64,000 nt of DNA from Liolophura sinensis (GCF_032854445.1 NC_088307.1:2170001-2234000); one strand, 5' to 3'; numbered from the stretch's first letter, positions 1 through 44,813 are shown. Notes: generated by a model not told the origin, from the letters alone. Made by a program: numbers and translations.

Positions 1-659
1 TATACGACTTCAGGTATACTCATTGCCAAGTCTGCTGGACCCACAATAACAAAGATGTCTTATATTTAAGTCGCACATAGTCTTATTTTAAGGTATTATT
101 CCTGAACTATTCTTGAACTTTAAGGCTAATTTTCATTTTTGGTGTGAATGTTTTAAGTCAACTCTCAATATTAAAATAGACATTCTTACAGTGATTCACA
201 ACTGTAGAGCAGTAAACCGCTTCGATGCTAACATGTCTGATCTAAGTGTATGACAGCTACTTGGTCCTGCGTCCTTGTACTTGTTCGGGAAGCTGATCGT
301 GTTAAATGATCGTTTTAAAGAAAACAGAAAAAATACTAAATTCTCCACAGCGAAATATTAACAAATAATTAATTTGCTTGCAGTTATGCAAGCAGTGTCC
401 GTTCACTCCAAAATGTAGTATATATACTGTTAATATTAAAAATGAGATTTTGAAAACAACTATATACTCAACACGAGTGCCACAATCCACACAAAGCATT
501 TTGGAGTAACTCCTCGTCGTCAGTTTGTATTTTCCGAGGGAGAGTTTGATAAAGTGAGATTTCCGGTGGGTCCAAATGATGCCCCCTTTCCACTTATCTA
601 TACACATGTATACCGGTTCTCTATGACAACTATTACAACTAGTAAGTAATCCTCATCCG

Positions 660-800
660 GCACGATCATTGTCATTCACTAAACGGTATATTGATGATCT
701 GCTAGTTTTAAACAATCCATGTAGAGCAAAGGCTGTGAAAGATATTTTTTCACCTTCGATGGATCTTAAGGAAATACATACTCTCTACGTGGTAATCTTA
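660..800 (+). pseudogene. Reverse-transcriptase remnant (YIDD motif)
   Basis: The plus-strand frame from 669 reads RYIDDLLVLNNP, then about 18 residues later MDLKEIH. This resembles the catalytic YxDD block and the following segment of reverse transcriptases of the Penelope-like type. Only about 45 residues are recognisable and no flanking domains are seen, so I read it as an old, truncated copy. Confidence 0.5.
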
Positions 801-1060
801 TCTCATCTGTGTAAAAAAAAAAGACCAAAACGGTTTTCTGTACCGCAGTCTTCACGACAAGAGAGATTGTTTCTTGCATGCTTTACTTACACGAATTGAA
901 TCCCGTATTTCGTGTCTGTGACGAATCCATCTGATTATCCCGCAGAATTAGAGAGCCCATCGACAAGAACTTGTCGACAAAAAAAAAAAAAAAAATTATA
1001 TCCAGGGTGTCGTCAAAGCGGGAAGTTGATCAAGCTTTTACCTGGTCCTTGGGGGTGGAC

Positions 1061-1298
1061 GTGGCTAAGTGGTTCGTGCAGCGCAACGACTCAACAGCCT
1101 CACCAATGATGTGGTTGTGAGTTAAGCCCAGCTTATGCTGGTTCCTCTCCAGTCATACGTGGGTAGACCTGCCAGTAGCCTGCGGGTGGTCTTAGGTTCC
1201 ACAGAACGCTGTCCGATTTCATCCCATCATAATGTTGACGTCGTTGTGAATTATTCTTGATTACGACGTAAAACACCAATCAAATAAATTAATAAATA
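1061..1298 (+). mobile_element. SINE-like family A, near full-length
   Basis: The tRNA-like head has an A-box-like GTGGCTAAGTGG and a B-box-like GTTGTGAGTTAAGCCC. A body with CCTGCCAGTAGCCTGCGGGTGG follows, then a tail GTAAAACACCAATCAAATAAA with an A/T-rich end. The same layout recurs many times in this window. Confidence 0.8.
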
Positions 1299-1560
1299 TT
1301 CAGCGTCTTCTTGTGGCAGGGCAAATATGCCGGTACTGAAGTACCATGCTGAAGCCACCAGACAAGACACCCCACGCTGTCACATTATACGGACAGCGGG
1401 TCAACCAGTCCTGTTTCCTAGATCTAACCTCCTGGTGCTGAGCGCCAAGCGAGGCAGCACCAAATACCATTTTTGAAGTCTTTGGAATGATCCGACCCTG
1501 GTTTGATTCAGACCTGCAGGCGGGTGCTCAAACCAACAGCCCATCAAAGTGGTCTAAAAA
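1298..1560 (-). mobile_element. SINE-like family B copy
   Basis: Read on the minus strand it contains GGTGCTGCCTCGCTTGGCGC, then a block with CCGTATAATGTGAC, GTGTCTTGTCTGGTGGCTTC and CATGGTACTTCAGTACCGGC. Homologous blocks occur at 11270-11430 and, in part, 43765-43962. It directly abuts the family A copy at 1061-1298. Confidence 0.7.
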
Positions 1561-1854
1561 CAATCCTGAGGTAAATTAAGAAACGGGTCGGATTTAGTTG
1601 ACCAAGCAATTGTCAACTATCACACTAGCTGTCGTCACAACTTTACTCCCAATGCTGATGTCTTTCGTATTACGTGGCAAAACAAAACTGGAAGTATATA
1701 TAGATGACAAAAATATCACAAAATAAATATTGCTCAGCGATTCACATTCATGCGGAATGATTTGCGCTGCGCAACATGCATTTATTAATTTATTCCGCAT
1801 GTGTTTGCTTCTTTACTGTAAGAATATTTGCATATATCATTAACGAAAGGGGTC

Positions 1855-1990
1855 AGGTTTAACTATCGGTGGAGGAAACCTGGCAAATTTTGGAGGTTGC
1901 CACCGCACATTCGTCTACACGGCCGACGGGAGCTTCATTCAATCACACGACCTCAATGCCAAGGTCTAGTCTTCACCCGGGGCCCTGCAA
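1855..1990 (-). mobile_element. Diverged SINE-like family C tail
   Basis: Begins CGGTGGAGGAAACCTGG, the antisense of the GTTTCCTCCACC block also seen near 7060 and 43970. Strongly diverged, so the limits are approximate. Confidence 0.4.
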
Positions 1991-2140
1991 CTGTATGTCA
2001 CTGTAAATGGTGACATGATTCAGCGTACTGACGACATATTATAGAACGTTAATCCGAATCATGCTTTTGCCGCTTGGTTCAAAGTGTGCAGTTTAATGCA
2101 GATAAACAGAGGAAAAGAGTTATTAGATAGTTTTTAATAT

Positions 2141-2348
2141 ATTTGCTTTATTCGATTGGTGTTTTATGCCACACTCAAGAACATTTCACTTATACGGCGA
2201 CAACCAGCATTATGGTGGTAAGGAAACCTGGTAGAGCCGGGCGGGAACCCACGACCATTAACAGGTTGCTGTATTGCAGACGTTCTCACGTAAGACCAGA
2301 GAGAAAGCCAGCACGAGCTGGACTTGAACTCACATTGACCGCATTGTC
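2141..2348 (-). mobile_element. SINE-like family A copy
   Basis: Starts with the antisense tail GATTGGTGTTTTATGCC, then the CAGCATTATGGTGG body and the B-box region (GGACTTGAACTCACA). The A-box end of the head is missing. Confidence 0.8.
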
Positions 2349-2917
2349 ACCTTGGCCCCAAACAGGTTTTAAAGCACATACTCAAACACTGTTCAATATG
2401 ACCGTAGCCATGTTCATGATTTGTCAAAAAATCGAACAATTACAATATTCGCTTTGAGAGGGCTTTATTGTTTTGAGGTGTTAACAACTGAGATATTAAG
2501 TCAGATGTCAAGCCTGCTCATTTTAAACAGAACATCAGACTGAAGTCCTGTCTAAATCGAATGTTTGGGAATGACGAAAACCAGCTTCCGTGTAACAGGT
2601 TAGTCAAAACAAGGAGGTTTCTAGACTAACACTTTCTACAACACTGTCTCTTTTGGTTTGATGTTCTCCCTAATTCCCGTACATAAACCACAACATAGTT
2701 TATTCTATACTTACTCCAGTTTTGAGGAATGGAGACGTTTAGTTACAAGTTACAACCCGTAGCTTATAACTGTAATTGTATTAACACTGGCATTTCACCT
2801 TCAGTTGTCTTTCAGTAAACAGAGCCAGGGTTTTGGACATGACACTGCTCATGAGGTCTACAAGACATTGCTCAAACAACCATTATGTCTTGAAAATGAA
2901 CACCACACAACTTCTTC

Positions 2918-2955
2918 CATACACACACACACACACATACACACATACACACACA
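2918..2955. repeat. CA-rich microsatellite
   Basis: A run of AC dinucleotides broken by T about every 10-14 bases. Confidence 0.9.
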
Positions 2956-4314
2956 TTCTACATTCTAAACCAGCCACAGCTATGCAGTCATGTTGAAGAA
3001 AATTTCTGCAATACTGGACGCTGTTTCCACACGATTAATCTCACAAACCAATTTTGGAGAGAAACTAAAACTAAACACTTTAACAATACATTGTCAGGGC
3101 ACTGAGAATGACTCTGAACACCAGTAGTTACACTTTAATGTTCACAAAAGGTTCTATTTCGAAAAGGACAAAAAAAAACATTTGTTCAATTTGTGTAGTT
3201 TATGGACAAATGAAATACATTATACAGAAAAACAAGATGAGAAAAATGGAGCAGTGAGGCATGTGTTATTAACGCTGGCTGTCAAGTTCTTGATAAAACT
3301 ATACGGCATTGTCACATACACACACAATCACACGCAACCATGCTCCTTTCCCCCACACACTGGCCTGTAGATATGATATTTCATAGGTATCTATGTACAC
3401 AGTATTATTAGACTCTGTGGTTATAAACTCCGCCCACAAGAAAATCAACGGCTGCCAATCATTCTGACTGTACATATGATTAGCTTGTCAAAAACTGTCA
3501 ACAGAAATATTTACATTCAACACCAGATATACATATTCATATATATTTAAATGATAATCATAACATTTTCATCTGAAACAATTCACCACATTTTGTGGCT
3601 ATCTTGTTCACTTTGGTTCGGACTTAAAAATGGACAGGGAGGTAGAGTTAAACTTGTCTCTCCACAGGAGATACGCAACTAAATATGAAATAATCACGGC
3701 GTCTAATACAGAATGTTTGCCTGGCTGTTAATTAAAAACCAAATGTCTACGTCACATGGTCTGTTATTGGCTCACTGAGTTGTGCTTCTGTCAGTGGCAG
3801 ACATCACAGGAGCTAGACAATGTGCAAGAAATAATTCTTCTTGGAAACCTTCAGAGTGTTGCTCACTCATCACATGAGCTCCCGAAGAAAATCAGCTTGA
3901 TCAACAAGCAGTCCGCACACAAAATTATGACACAGCATAGGTGCTCAAACAAGTTTCATTGACCATAGTGAAAATAAAGTTCATAAAGACACACTTATCC
4001 AATGAGACTTGCACTCCAACAACAGTAGCAGAGGTAGAGCAAAACTGAAAATAAAATAAAGCCAGTTGATCACCAGGTTTTCAAGGGATTTATCCTCAGC
4101 AAATATCCTTTTTCAGGGGAGGTAACTTTCATTCAGTCTCGTCCTGTTTTCCTAATGTAGAAGAAATCGAGTCAATAACAAAATATCTGTCAAGTGTTGA
4201 AGGTTCCTCAAGACAATTTTAAGAGGGCAGTTTGGTGTATGACGCTACCGTATAACTGGATGTCTTGGACTTGCCTCTGTGCACACTTGGGAAAATTTTG
4301 TGATCTGAAACACC

Positions 4315-4532
4315 GTAACTCTTCAATGTTTCCGCATGTTGACAAGGTGTTTATTCAAGCAAAGTTCAGAGGTCATTATTCTGTGTACAATGTTAAATTT
4401 TTTTCTTTTTGTGAAGCCCGGAAATTGGCCAATCCAACCAATGTAAGTTAGTCTCCAAAATCAAATTAAAAACGGGCATAAATTGCACTGACAGTTGCTC
4501 TTTCACAAGCGAACAGGTTGAGGAATTAGGGT
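4315..4532 (+). mobile_element. MITE copy 1 (inverted-end family)
   Basis: The left end reads TCTTCAATGTTTCCGCATG and the right end is GTTGAGGAATTAGGGTA, imperfect inverses of each other. The interior (GTGTTTATTCAAGC, GAAGCCCGGAAATTGGCCAA) also occurs at 14471-14667, 58689-58892 and, inverted, 59789-59994. No coding capacity. Confidence 0.7.
4350..4355 (-). terminator. Candidate COP1 polyadenylation signal
   Basis: This is the first AATAAA on the minus strand after the COP1 stop, about 780 nt downstream. It lies inside MITE copy 1 (4315-4532). No transcript end is visible in the sequence; a second AATAAA is at 2464-2469. Confidence 0.3.
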
Positions 4533-5135
4533 ACTAGATCAAGTATGAAGCACAAGCTACTGTCACATTTCCTCGGCTTCTCTTTCCGCGTGACAGATCT
4601 CCATCAAAAGAGTAATGAAGTTTAACTGGTGCAGTTTAACTGTGTTCAACTTTGCCACATCCCAGCTGAGTATCAAAGCCTACAGAGGCTATGAAATAGA
4701 TCTCAGATCAATATTGTTTCTGTTCACGTGAAAAAATCCGCCGATCTCTCAGGGACTAAAGTTAGCCTGGATGAATCTGGCTTGACTGTGAACGCTTTTC
4801 ATCGTGTAGCCTCAAGATGTCTCGTGTTTCACAGGTGCAGAATTTCATGGGGACTGCTCTGTTACTGACACTAGCATGGTGTGCCATATAAATATAGCTG
4901 TGTGTTTGGAGTAGGAGCAGTTGTAGCGATCTGTCTGACATCTTCAGCACTGATATACAATAAATCTGGATATGTATGTCAACATGTTATAGGTGCTGCC
5001 AGGGAATATGGACAAGCTTCAGCCCAGAGCGTGTCATTGCTTGTGTTAGTCTCTGAAGTCACCTGAGAAATTCTCATCAGAGGCAGACAACTAGGAATCA
5101 CCAAGTGAAAACAAAGGACCAGCACGAACCTCCTG

Positions 5136-38998
<33,863 letters not shown>

Positions 38999-39270
38999 GA
39001 TAACGGGACCAATCCTCTCGTGTCACCGAGAACACGATCACATGCACAGCAACTCGCTCACTTCCCCAGGCCCACCGAGTTTTGCTCTAGGTTTGTGCAC
39101 ACTTTCCACAGAAATTTTTCCGCAACATCTTCAACCAGGGATGAGTCTTTTGTTCATTGCAGAGATAGAAAAGGAGGCGCATAAAAGGAATCAAAGAAAT
39201 ATTTGCAAGAAAAGAAAAATTTGACGGAAACGCAGTGTTTACAGCATCCGGAGTTCCTGTTCATCTCGAC

Positions 39271-39279
39271 GCATGCGCA
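39271..39279. promoter_or_regulatory. NRF1-like site
   Basis: GCATGCGCA matches nine positions of the palindromic NRF1 consensus; the upstream half is imperfect (GAC instead of YGC). Confidence 0.55.
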
Positions 39280-39283
39280 CAGC

Positions 39284-39295
39284 TCCCAGAATGCA
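39284..39295 (+). promoter_or_regulatory. ZNF143/STAF-like site
   Basis: TCCCAGAATGCA matches the core of the ZNF143 motif (TCCCAGMATGC). It sits 5 bp after the NRF1-like site. The upstream ACTACA part of the long motif is absent. Confidence 0.55.
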
Positions 39296-39564
39296 CTGCT
39301 AAGATCTCAGCTGCCCGGATGAAAACATGATTGCAGACGAATTTTGAAGACAAAACAAGCTGTTTCCATTCAGTTCATTCATGCAAAGCTTAATCAATGA
39401 ACCACTTTTGCTAAACTGAATGGAAGTCAGATAACTGCGTGTGTGTGTTTTTAAGCGGGAATGAATTAAGTTATTGCACAAGTAATAGGTGAGCCGATGT
39501 GGCGCAATGAAAGCCAGCACCATAGGGTGATCAGATTTCGTCCATTATCATTAGCAGACGGTCC

Positions 39565-39585
39565 ATGTTATATGTGACTTGCTGA
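39565..39585 (+). CDS. Short upstream ORF overlapping the XRCC2 start
   Basis: ATG at 39565 opens a six-codon frame (MLYVTC) that ends in TGA at 39583-39585. The A of this stop is the A of the XRCC2 ATG (TGATG). If it is in the mRNA it could lower XRCC2 translation or feed termination-reinitiation. The transcript start is unknown. Confidence 0.4.
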   Translation: MLYVTC

Positions 39586-39611
39586 TGGCTAAGTCGGAAA
39601 CAGGAACGCAG
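39585..39611 (+). CDS. XRCC2: XRCC2 exon 1
   Basis: Encodes MAKSETGTQ, ending at CAG/GTATGG. It matches the very short first coding exon of vertebrate XRCC2 in position and in its GT(E/Q) end. Confidence 0.88.
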
Positions 39612-42600
39612 GTATGGCTGATATTCAAGTGTGCTTTAAACGGATACATAGAAATAATTTACCACACATTTAATTATTCCTTGTCTTAAAACTTTTGACA
39701 ACCCAATTAGTTATGAAATGACATTGTCAAGTGGAAGAACAGTGAAAAGGCGCACAGCAACTTTCACAAAATAAGACAAAAGTTTTAAAAACGAGTTCAA
39801 ACAGGTTGAAGCAACGTGAGGTGGGGGGTCTTACAAATTAACACCGCTGAAAGACATGATCTTATGGTAATTGACAACGACGTAGCAACTACCATAAAAT
39901 ATCGCCTCTAAACTGTGTTAATTTACAAGAACTCCCCATTTTGTATTACCTTGCATGAACTCGTAAGACTCCTGAAATGCCTAACAGGCTTATTTTGCAT
40001 ATCAAATTTTGAATATTTATAATAAAACCTTTTTTCAAGGCCCATCCAAGTACATTGACTAGCAGGTTTAGAAATATTTGGATACGACAGAATCATGGCT
40101 GCTTGACCTCAACTCACAGACACCTTGCCATTCTCCCAAATAGTGGGGGGAACAGAATTTCAGCACGAATAAGCACACTGAATACATCTAGCTGGTCAAA
40201 TCCACATGATAATATCTCCCCTTACCATCACCACCCACAGTTTTATAATGGTAATCGGATAAAGTATTGTTTCTTGTGAAAAAGCCTCCAGGTTATACTG
40301 TCGCTAGTGATTTTAAGACAGCCACCATTTACCTCATTGTTTAACTAGGTGACTAGGTGATGTGAACTCTTGAACTCTTAAATCATCAATAATCAAATTC
40401 CTGGACTTGTTATTCATAATTGACCTTTTTTCAGGTAGTGCAAGACTATGATACTATGAATAACCCAATTCCAAAAAAGTTTAAAATGTGTGGCACAAAA
40501 ATAATACAAGAGACTAAAAAAAAGACTGTTAGAAAAAAAAACTACAAAAGTTTGCATATAGGCAGGTTCCCAAAATTGTATGCAAATCTTTAATAGTATT
40601 GCAGCCATCTTGAAAACATTGTGGTTCTCCATTCACATAGCCTGGATGTTTTCTTGCATATTAATGATATTTGATCACACAACGTTGTGTGTGGCAATGG
40701 AAAGGGGAGATGTTAATGATGTCTCCACCATCTTAGCCAAATGGCAGGGTCTCTGACTAGAAGTTGAGCAGCCATGACTATGGCATATCCTAATATTTCT
40801 CAACCAACTAGACGTCCGTCTAAACTACTTCGGGCCATGGCCAATCCCCCAGTACACAAGTAAGTTAACATTAATTTAGGTTAAGGAATTCTTCTTTGTG
40901 ATAAGAGTAAGGTGTGATGATGGTTTGATCCCAGGTCTCCCAACGGTGTACCCATCAAGTCATCTCCTATAAAAGGGTCATGGCAAAAGAAGAACGTAAA
41001 GATAACCTTGTTTGTGGCCATAAAATCTGGTTGTTATGATGGGATGGTTCAAATATGTTATGTCATTCAAATGATGTAATATAAGGTTAGAAGGAAAGAA
41101 TTTACAAATGGAAATGTGATTTGGTCCCATAAGCCCCACCCCCTTCCCGGCTTGCTACTCGCAATATTGCAGAGAGGAAGAATTCCCTTTTCAAATGTCG
41201 TTCTAACAGGATATTATGTAGAGGGGACCTCCGTGGCCTCTATGGTTACTGTGGATCAGTGACCCAGGAGCCTCTCACCAAAGCAGTCGCTGTGAGGTAG
41301 TTCACCTCATGCCGGCTTGCTCCCTGGTGTACGTGGGAAGGTGTTCCAGCAACCTGAGGATGGTTGTGGGTTTCTCTACCCCTCTTTTAAAACTGTGCGT
41401 AACAGTGTCTATATATTCAGATTTTGTCCATGCATCTCTTCACAAACTACTGTGCAGATTTTAATGAAACTTACCAATCATCTGGACTTGAGCATGCGTA
41501 AATTTAATCGCAAGTTATTGTCATCATTACCTCCATGTGGGACTTTGCATAATAGTACTTTACTATGTATTCAGAGTTTTTCAGTGCAACTCTTCCTAAA
41601 TCACTGAACCTATTTTCATGAAACTTAGCACACGTCTTCCCTGCAATCTAAATGTTTTTTTCATAATTACTCCCGTTCAGGCAGTTAGTGCAATAATGGA
41701 TTTCATGTACGCTGTATTCTCTTCTGATGGCTACATTTCTACCTTCAAACTGGATATATTAGTAGTGCAATCATTGCACATCATTAATGGCCCATGAAAC
41801 AGTCTATATGGAGCCAAACTAAGCAACATGACATCCTATCATTTCCTTTAAGGTTTTCTTTCTTTCACTTGTGGAAATGTTGGGTGTTGGAAGGAGGGTA
41901 TTTTGGACATGTGATTCTAGTTTTGTTTATGATGTCTCTTTGATGGCTTTGTAGTGACCAGTACCGGTATTTGTCTGTTCTAGTTACTGGCTCGCCTTGG
42001 AGCTCGTCCATCTCTAAGCGGTTTGGAATCCGCACTTTTTGGATCAGAACCTGTGTCTGGCAGCGTTTATGAATTTTATGGAGGAGAAGGCACAGGTAAA
42101 ACCGAGATGACATTACACCTGACTGCTAAATGTATCCTCCCTGAAAGCTGGCATGATGTACCCCTGGGTGGGAAAGACACAGGTGTCATCGTTGTGGATA
42201 CAGAGTATAAATTCCCTGTATTTCGATTGGCTGTTATTTTGGAGCACCGGATTAAGGCAGCCATGGAAAAATCCAGTATAGTGGCGTCAGCTGCAGCAAA
42301 AGAAGAAACTAAAAGTAAAAGTTTTGGGTGCACGGAGAATGGAAATACCAATTTGGGGCAAAATGTCGATGCTTTTTCAGAGGAAGACATTGAAAGATTC
42401 ATTCAAAACTGTTTGAGAAATTTACACATACTACAGTGTGGCAGCAGTTTTCAGTTTCTCATGTCAATGTGTTCGCTAGAGAGTTTGATATCAAACAACC
42501 CCAATATATCCATGATAGTAATTGATACAATCTCGGCGTATTACTGGGTTGAAAAGTGCCAGGTACCTGACGGTCAACAAGCCATGGATTCCGTGATGAA

Positions 42601-42961
42601 ACCCATCATCTCTGTCCTGTCAGATTATGTGAGGGACTACAACACGGTGGTGTTGTGTGTAAAATCTGCTTTGTGCGTCCACAGAAGCAGTCAAAAGTCC
42701 GGACAAAGAAGCAAGGGAGATAACTCTCCTCACCCTGACTCCTCCGTGCAAAGTGCTTCCAGTCTGTCCAGAGAGTTGAATGCATCAGACCACTTTGAAT
42801 TCTTGGGAAAACTGTGGAATAAATTTGTGACTAAGAGGTTCACTTTTACCCAGTCTGCTGTCAGTACTGGACAGGATTTCTCTGTGACTGCCAGTAAGGA
42901 GGGACAAACCACAAAAGTTAAATTTAAAATTTTTGATTCTGGCATCTATTTCATACCGTGA
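39585..42961 (+). CDS. XRCC2: XRCC2 DNA repair protein, complete, two exons
   Basis: Exons 39585-39611 and 41984-42961 join in phase 0 to 334 aa. XRCC2 is a RAD51 paralogue of the BCDX2 complex (RAD51B-RAD51C-RAD51D-XRCC2), which helps RAD51 act on single-stranded DNA in homologous recombination in the nucleus. Seen: GTQLLARLGARPSL after the start (GTELLARLEGRSSL in vertebrates), a Walker A motif GGEGTGKT at 42-49 followed by EMTLHLTAKCILP, VVDTEYKFPVFRLAVILEH, and a Walker B strand MIVIDTISAYYW at about 186-197. It is longer than human XRCC2 (280 aa) through an insertion around residues 103-140. An in-frame TAG lies upstream of the ATG. Confidence 0.95.
39612..41983 (+). other. XRCC2 intron (2.4 kb)
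   Basis: Contains one SINE-like family A head at 41222-41380. No other feature recognised. Confidence 0.75.
41222..41380 (+). mobile_element. SINE-like family A head
   Basis: Reads ACCTCCGTGGCCTCTATGG, GTGACCCAGGAGCCTCTCAC, CGCTGTGAGGTAGTTCACCT and CAGCAACCTGAGGATGG: sense tRNA-like head plus the start of the body. The tail is missing. Confidence 0.75.
41984..42961 (+). CDS. XRCC2: XRCC2 exon 2 (ATPase-like core)
   Basis: A single 978 nt exon after the acceptor TTTGTCTGTTCTAG carries residues 10-334 with Walker A and B motifs, ending ...FDSGIYFIP then TGA. In vertebrates this part is split between two coding exons, so one intron is missing here or was gained there. Confidence 0.96.
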   Translation, partial: LLARLGARPSLSGLESALFGSEPVSGSVYEFYGGEGTGKTEMTLHLTAKCILPESWHDVPLGGKDTGVIVVDTEYKFPVFRLAVILEHRIKAAMEKSSIVASAAAKEETKSKSFGCTENGNTNLGQNVDAFSEEDIERFIQNCLRNLHILQCGSSFQFLMSMCSLESLISNNPNISMIVIDTISAYYWVEKCQVPDGQQAMDSVMKPIISVLSDYVRDYNTVVLCVKSALCVHRSSQKSGQRSKGDNSPHPDSSVQSASSLSRELNASDHFEFLGKLWNKFVTKRFTFTQSAVSTGQDFSVTASKEGQTTKVKFKIFDSGIYFIP

Positions 42962-43127
42962 TCGTCTTTGCGCTTTGTAATTCATTGCACTTTATAATTC
43001 ATTGAAAGAACCATCTTTATCAGAAAATTTTCACATCATGATCTTATTGATCTTATTTTGATAAAATCCAAGCTTTATATTAAGTGAATTAGTATGTGTA
43101 ATTTGTCATTACAGGAAACATAAAGGA

Positions 43128-43133
43128 AATAAA
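43128..43133 (+). terminator. XRCC2 polyadenylation signal
   Basis: AATAAA 167 nt after the XRCC2 stop, the only such signal close downstream. It implies a short 3' UTR ending near 43150. Confidence 0.65.
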
Positions 43134-43573
43134 ACATATGTTTATAAGTTTTCACGGTGTCTTGTTTTTGAACATATTAAGCTCTCTTGGAGTCTCTTCA
43201 GCATAAATTGTCAGATTTTGAAATCAGGCTGTCTCAGTGCTAGTTTTTTTGTTTTTGATGCTTTCATACATGTATGTCATTATATGAACTCGTGAAAAAT
43301 TAACAACCATACTAACAGACCTGGATTCATTACCAAGTGATCTTTCTGTTGGAGGGAGCGATATATGGTTGAGATGGATTCTTGGGTGCAGATTGATGGG
43401 TGGTAGGTGGGTGAGTGGTTGATATTTTTTAGGAACTGTCAGGTACCTCAAGTACGTATACTACAATCTTTAAGTCGCTGTTGTTTTCCCCACACCTACC
43501 AAACCCGCTGACATCATTTGGCGAGAGAATTATTATATTAGATTGTTTTTTACCACTATCCTCAAGAATATTT

Positions 43574-43722
43574 CAGCCGTAAGTGGGAAGGTCTGCCAGC
43601 AACCGGCGAATGGTCGTGGGTTTCCCCCGGGCTCTGCCTGGTTTCCTCCCACCATATTGCTGACCTCCATCATATAAGTGAAATATTCTTGAGTATGACG
43701 TAAAACACCAATCAAATAAATC
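43574..43722 (+). mobile_element. SINE-like family A copy
   Basis: From CGTAAGTGGGAAGGTCTGCC through GGTCGTGGGTTTCCCCCGGG to CACCAATCAAATAAAT. Among the best kept body segments in the window. Confidence 0.85.
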
Positions 43723-43764
43723 AAGAATATTTCCTTTACATATATGTAGACAACTTCGGTGGAC

Positions 43765-43962
43765 TACTAGTTTGAGTGCCTGCCTCGAAGTCGGGATCTA
43801 ACCCAGGTGGAGTCAAACCAAAGACAGGTGGTACTTGCTGCTGCCTCGCTTGGTGCAAGGCCACAAAAAGACACTATATGTACATACATCTGACTCCTCG
43901 TCATATGACCGAAAAATTAAGTACGACCTTAAATCCCACACATACATACATAATATACAACA
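43765..43962 (+). mobile_element. SINE-like family B with internal deletion
   Basis: Starts CTAGTTTGAGTGCCTGCCTC and GGGATCTAACCCAGG (B-box-like), then CTGCTGCCTCGCTTGG, and jumps to the tail CTCGTCATATGACCGAAAAA with CGACCTTAAATCCC. Confidence 0.65.
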
Positions 43963-43967
43963 GTTTT

Positions 43968-44040
43968 ATGGGTGGAGGAAAACTCAATAAACCACCGACC
44001 TTTGGCAAGTTACTGGTGACCATTTTCACGCTTGACATAC
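43968..44040 (-). mobile_element. SINE-like family C fragment
   Basis: TTTTATGGGTGGAGGAAAAC then AAACCACCGACCTTTGGCAA, antisense to the GGTGGTTT..CCTCCACC tail. Confidence 0.55.
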
Positions 44041-44813
44041 GTATAAGTACACCATATTGCTGGAAGACTGGTCATATCCTGTCATCATCTAAAAATGTGT
44101 ACAGTTTCAAATTTTTTTGTTTTTTATCAGTTCAGTGTTCAAAATACAATCTATACTTGGCAATGGTTATAAGTATACATGACAGAAGTACATGTAAACC
44201 TACAAAACAGTCATGAATCTGACATTATACATAGCTTTACAGACCAGATTTTGGTACTGGAATAAAATATCTTTTCCATTTTATTACAATTTTTATTTAC
44301 CCTAAGACGTGTAGATAATATCAGATAAGCTATTTTATTCAGTCTGTTACGTATACTTAGTACTATTTCGCGAAAAGATTTCATAAACTAGAGTTTGAGG
44401 TGATATATGCCTTTACACAAATGCTAAAAGTTACCCCGTCCCTGTGAGTTTGACACTGAATTTTACTTTGTTTTCTGGTGAAAAGGCCTCACGACCATGA
44501 AGAAATAAATGTACATAGTGATCAGGGTCCATGCAGCACAATAATGGATTCCCTGACCATTTCAGATAAAATTCCAAGAACTTTCCCAGTTTAGGTTTAC
44601 CGATTCTCAGCACCGCACAGAGCCTCCCACTGTTTGGTGGACATTTGACCATTTGGCTATTCCTGACAACAAAGTTCACTCGCAAAAGCCAGGGTAAACA
44701 ACACCCAATGCTTTACTATTCCCCTTTCACGTATGAATCTTACTGTGCGTACGCTCTTGATAAAATAATGTGTAACAACAAACAAATTCAAATAACCTAC
44801 AGAAAATAATACC

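Larger units (their letters stand above)
1..5135. other. 3' flank of COP1, no gene recognised
   Basis: Holds a reverse-transcriptase remnant near 660-800, SINE-like copies at 1061-1298, 1298-1560 and 2141-2348, a CA-rich microsatellite near 2918-2955 and MITE copy 1 at 4315-4532. Its upper part is probably COP1 3' UTR. Open frames here are short and lack family similarity or splice support. Confidence 0.6.
38999..39584. promoter_or_regulatory. Divergent COP1/XRCC2 promoter region
   Basis: Only 586 bp separate the two start codons, which point away from each other. No TATA box is evident. The stretch is richer in CpG than the surroundings near 38920-39300 and contains NRF1-like and ZNF143-like motifs (listed separately). 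Transcription starts cannot be fixed from sequence. Confidence 0.75.
43134..44813. other. Region between convergent XRCC2 and TBC genes
   Basis: Contains SINE-like copies at 43574-43722, 43765-43962 and 43968-44040. An open frame on the minus strand at 44431-44685 has no recognised family and no splice support. Confidence 0.6.

Noticed and set aside
302-607. 101-codon minus-strand open frame at the left edge
   Set aside because: No recognised motif and no splice or promoter support; composition is like the surrounding non-coding DNA.
44431-44685. 84-codon minus-strand open frame between XRCC2 and the TBC gene
   Set aside because: No family motif recognised, no convincing exon borders, and it lies downstream of the likely TBC polyadenylation signal.
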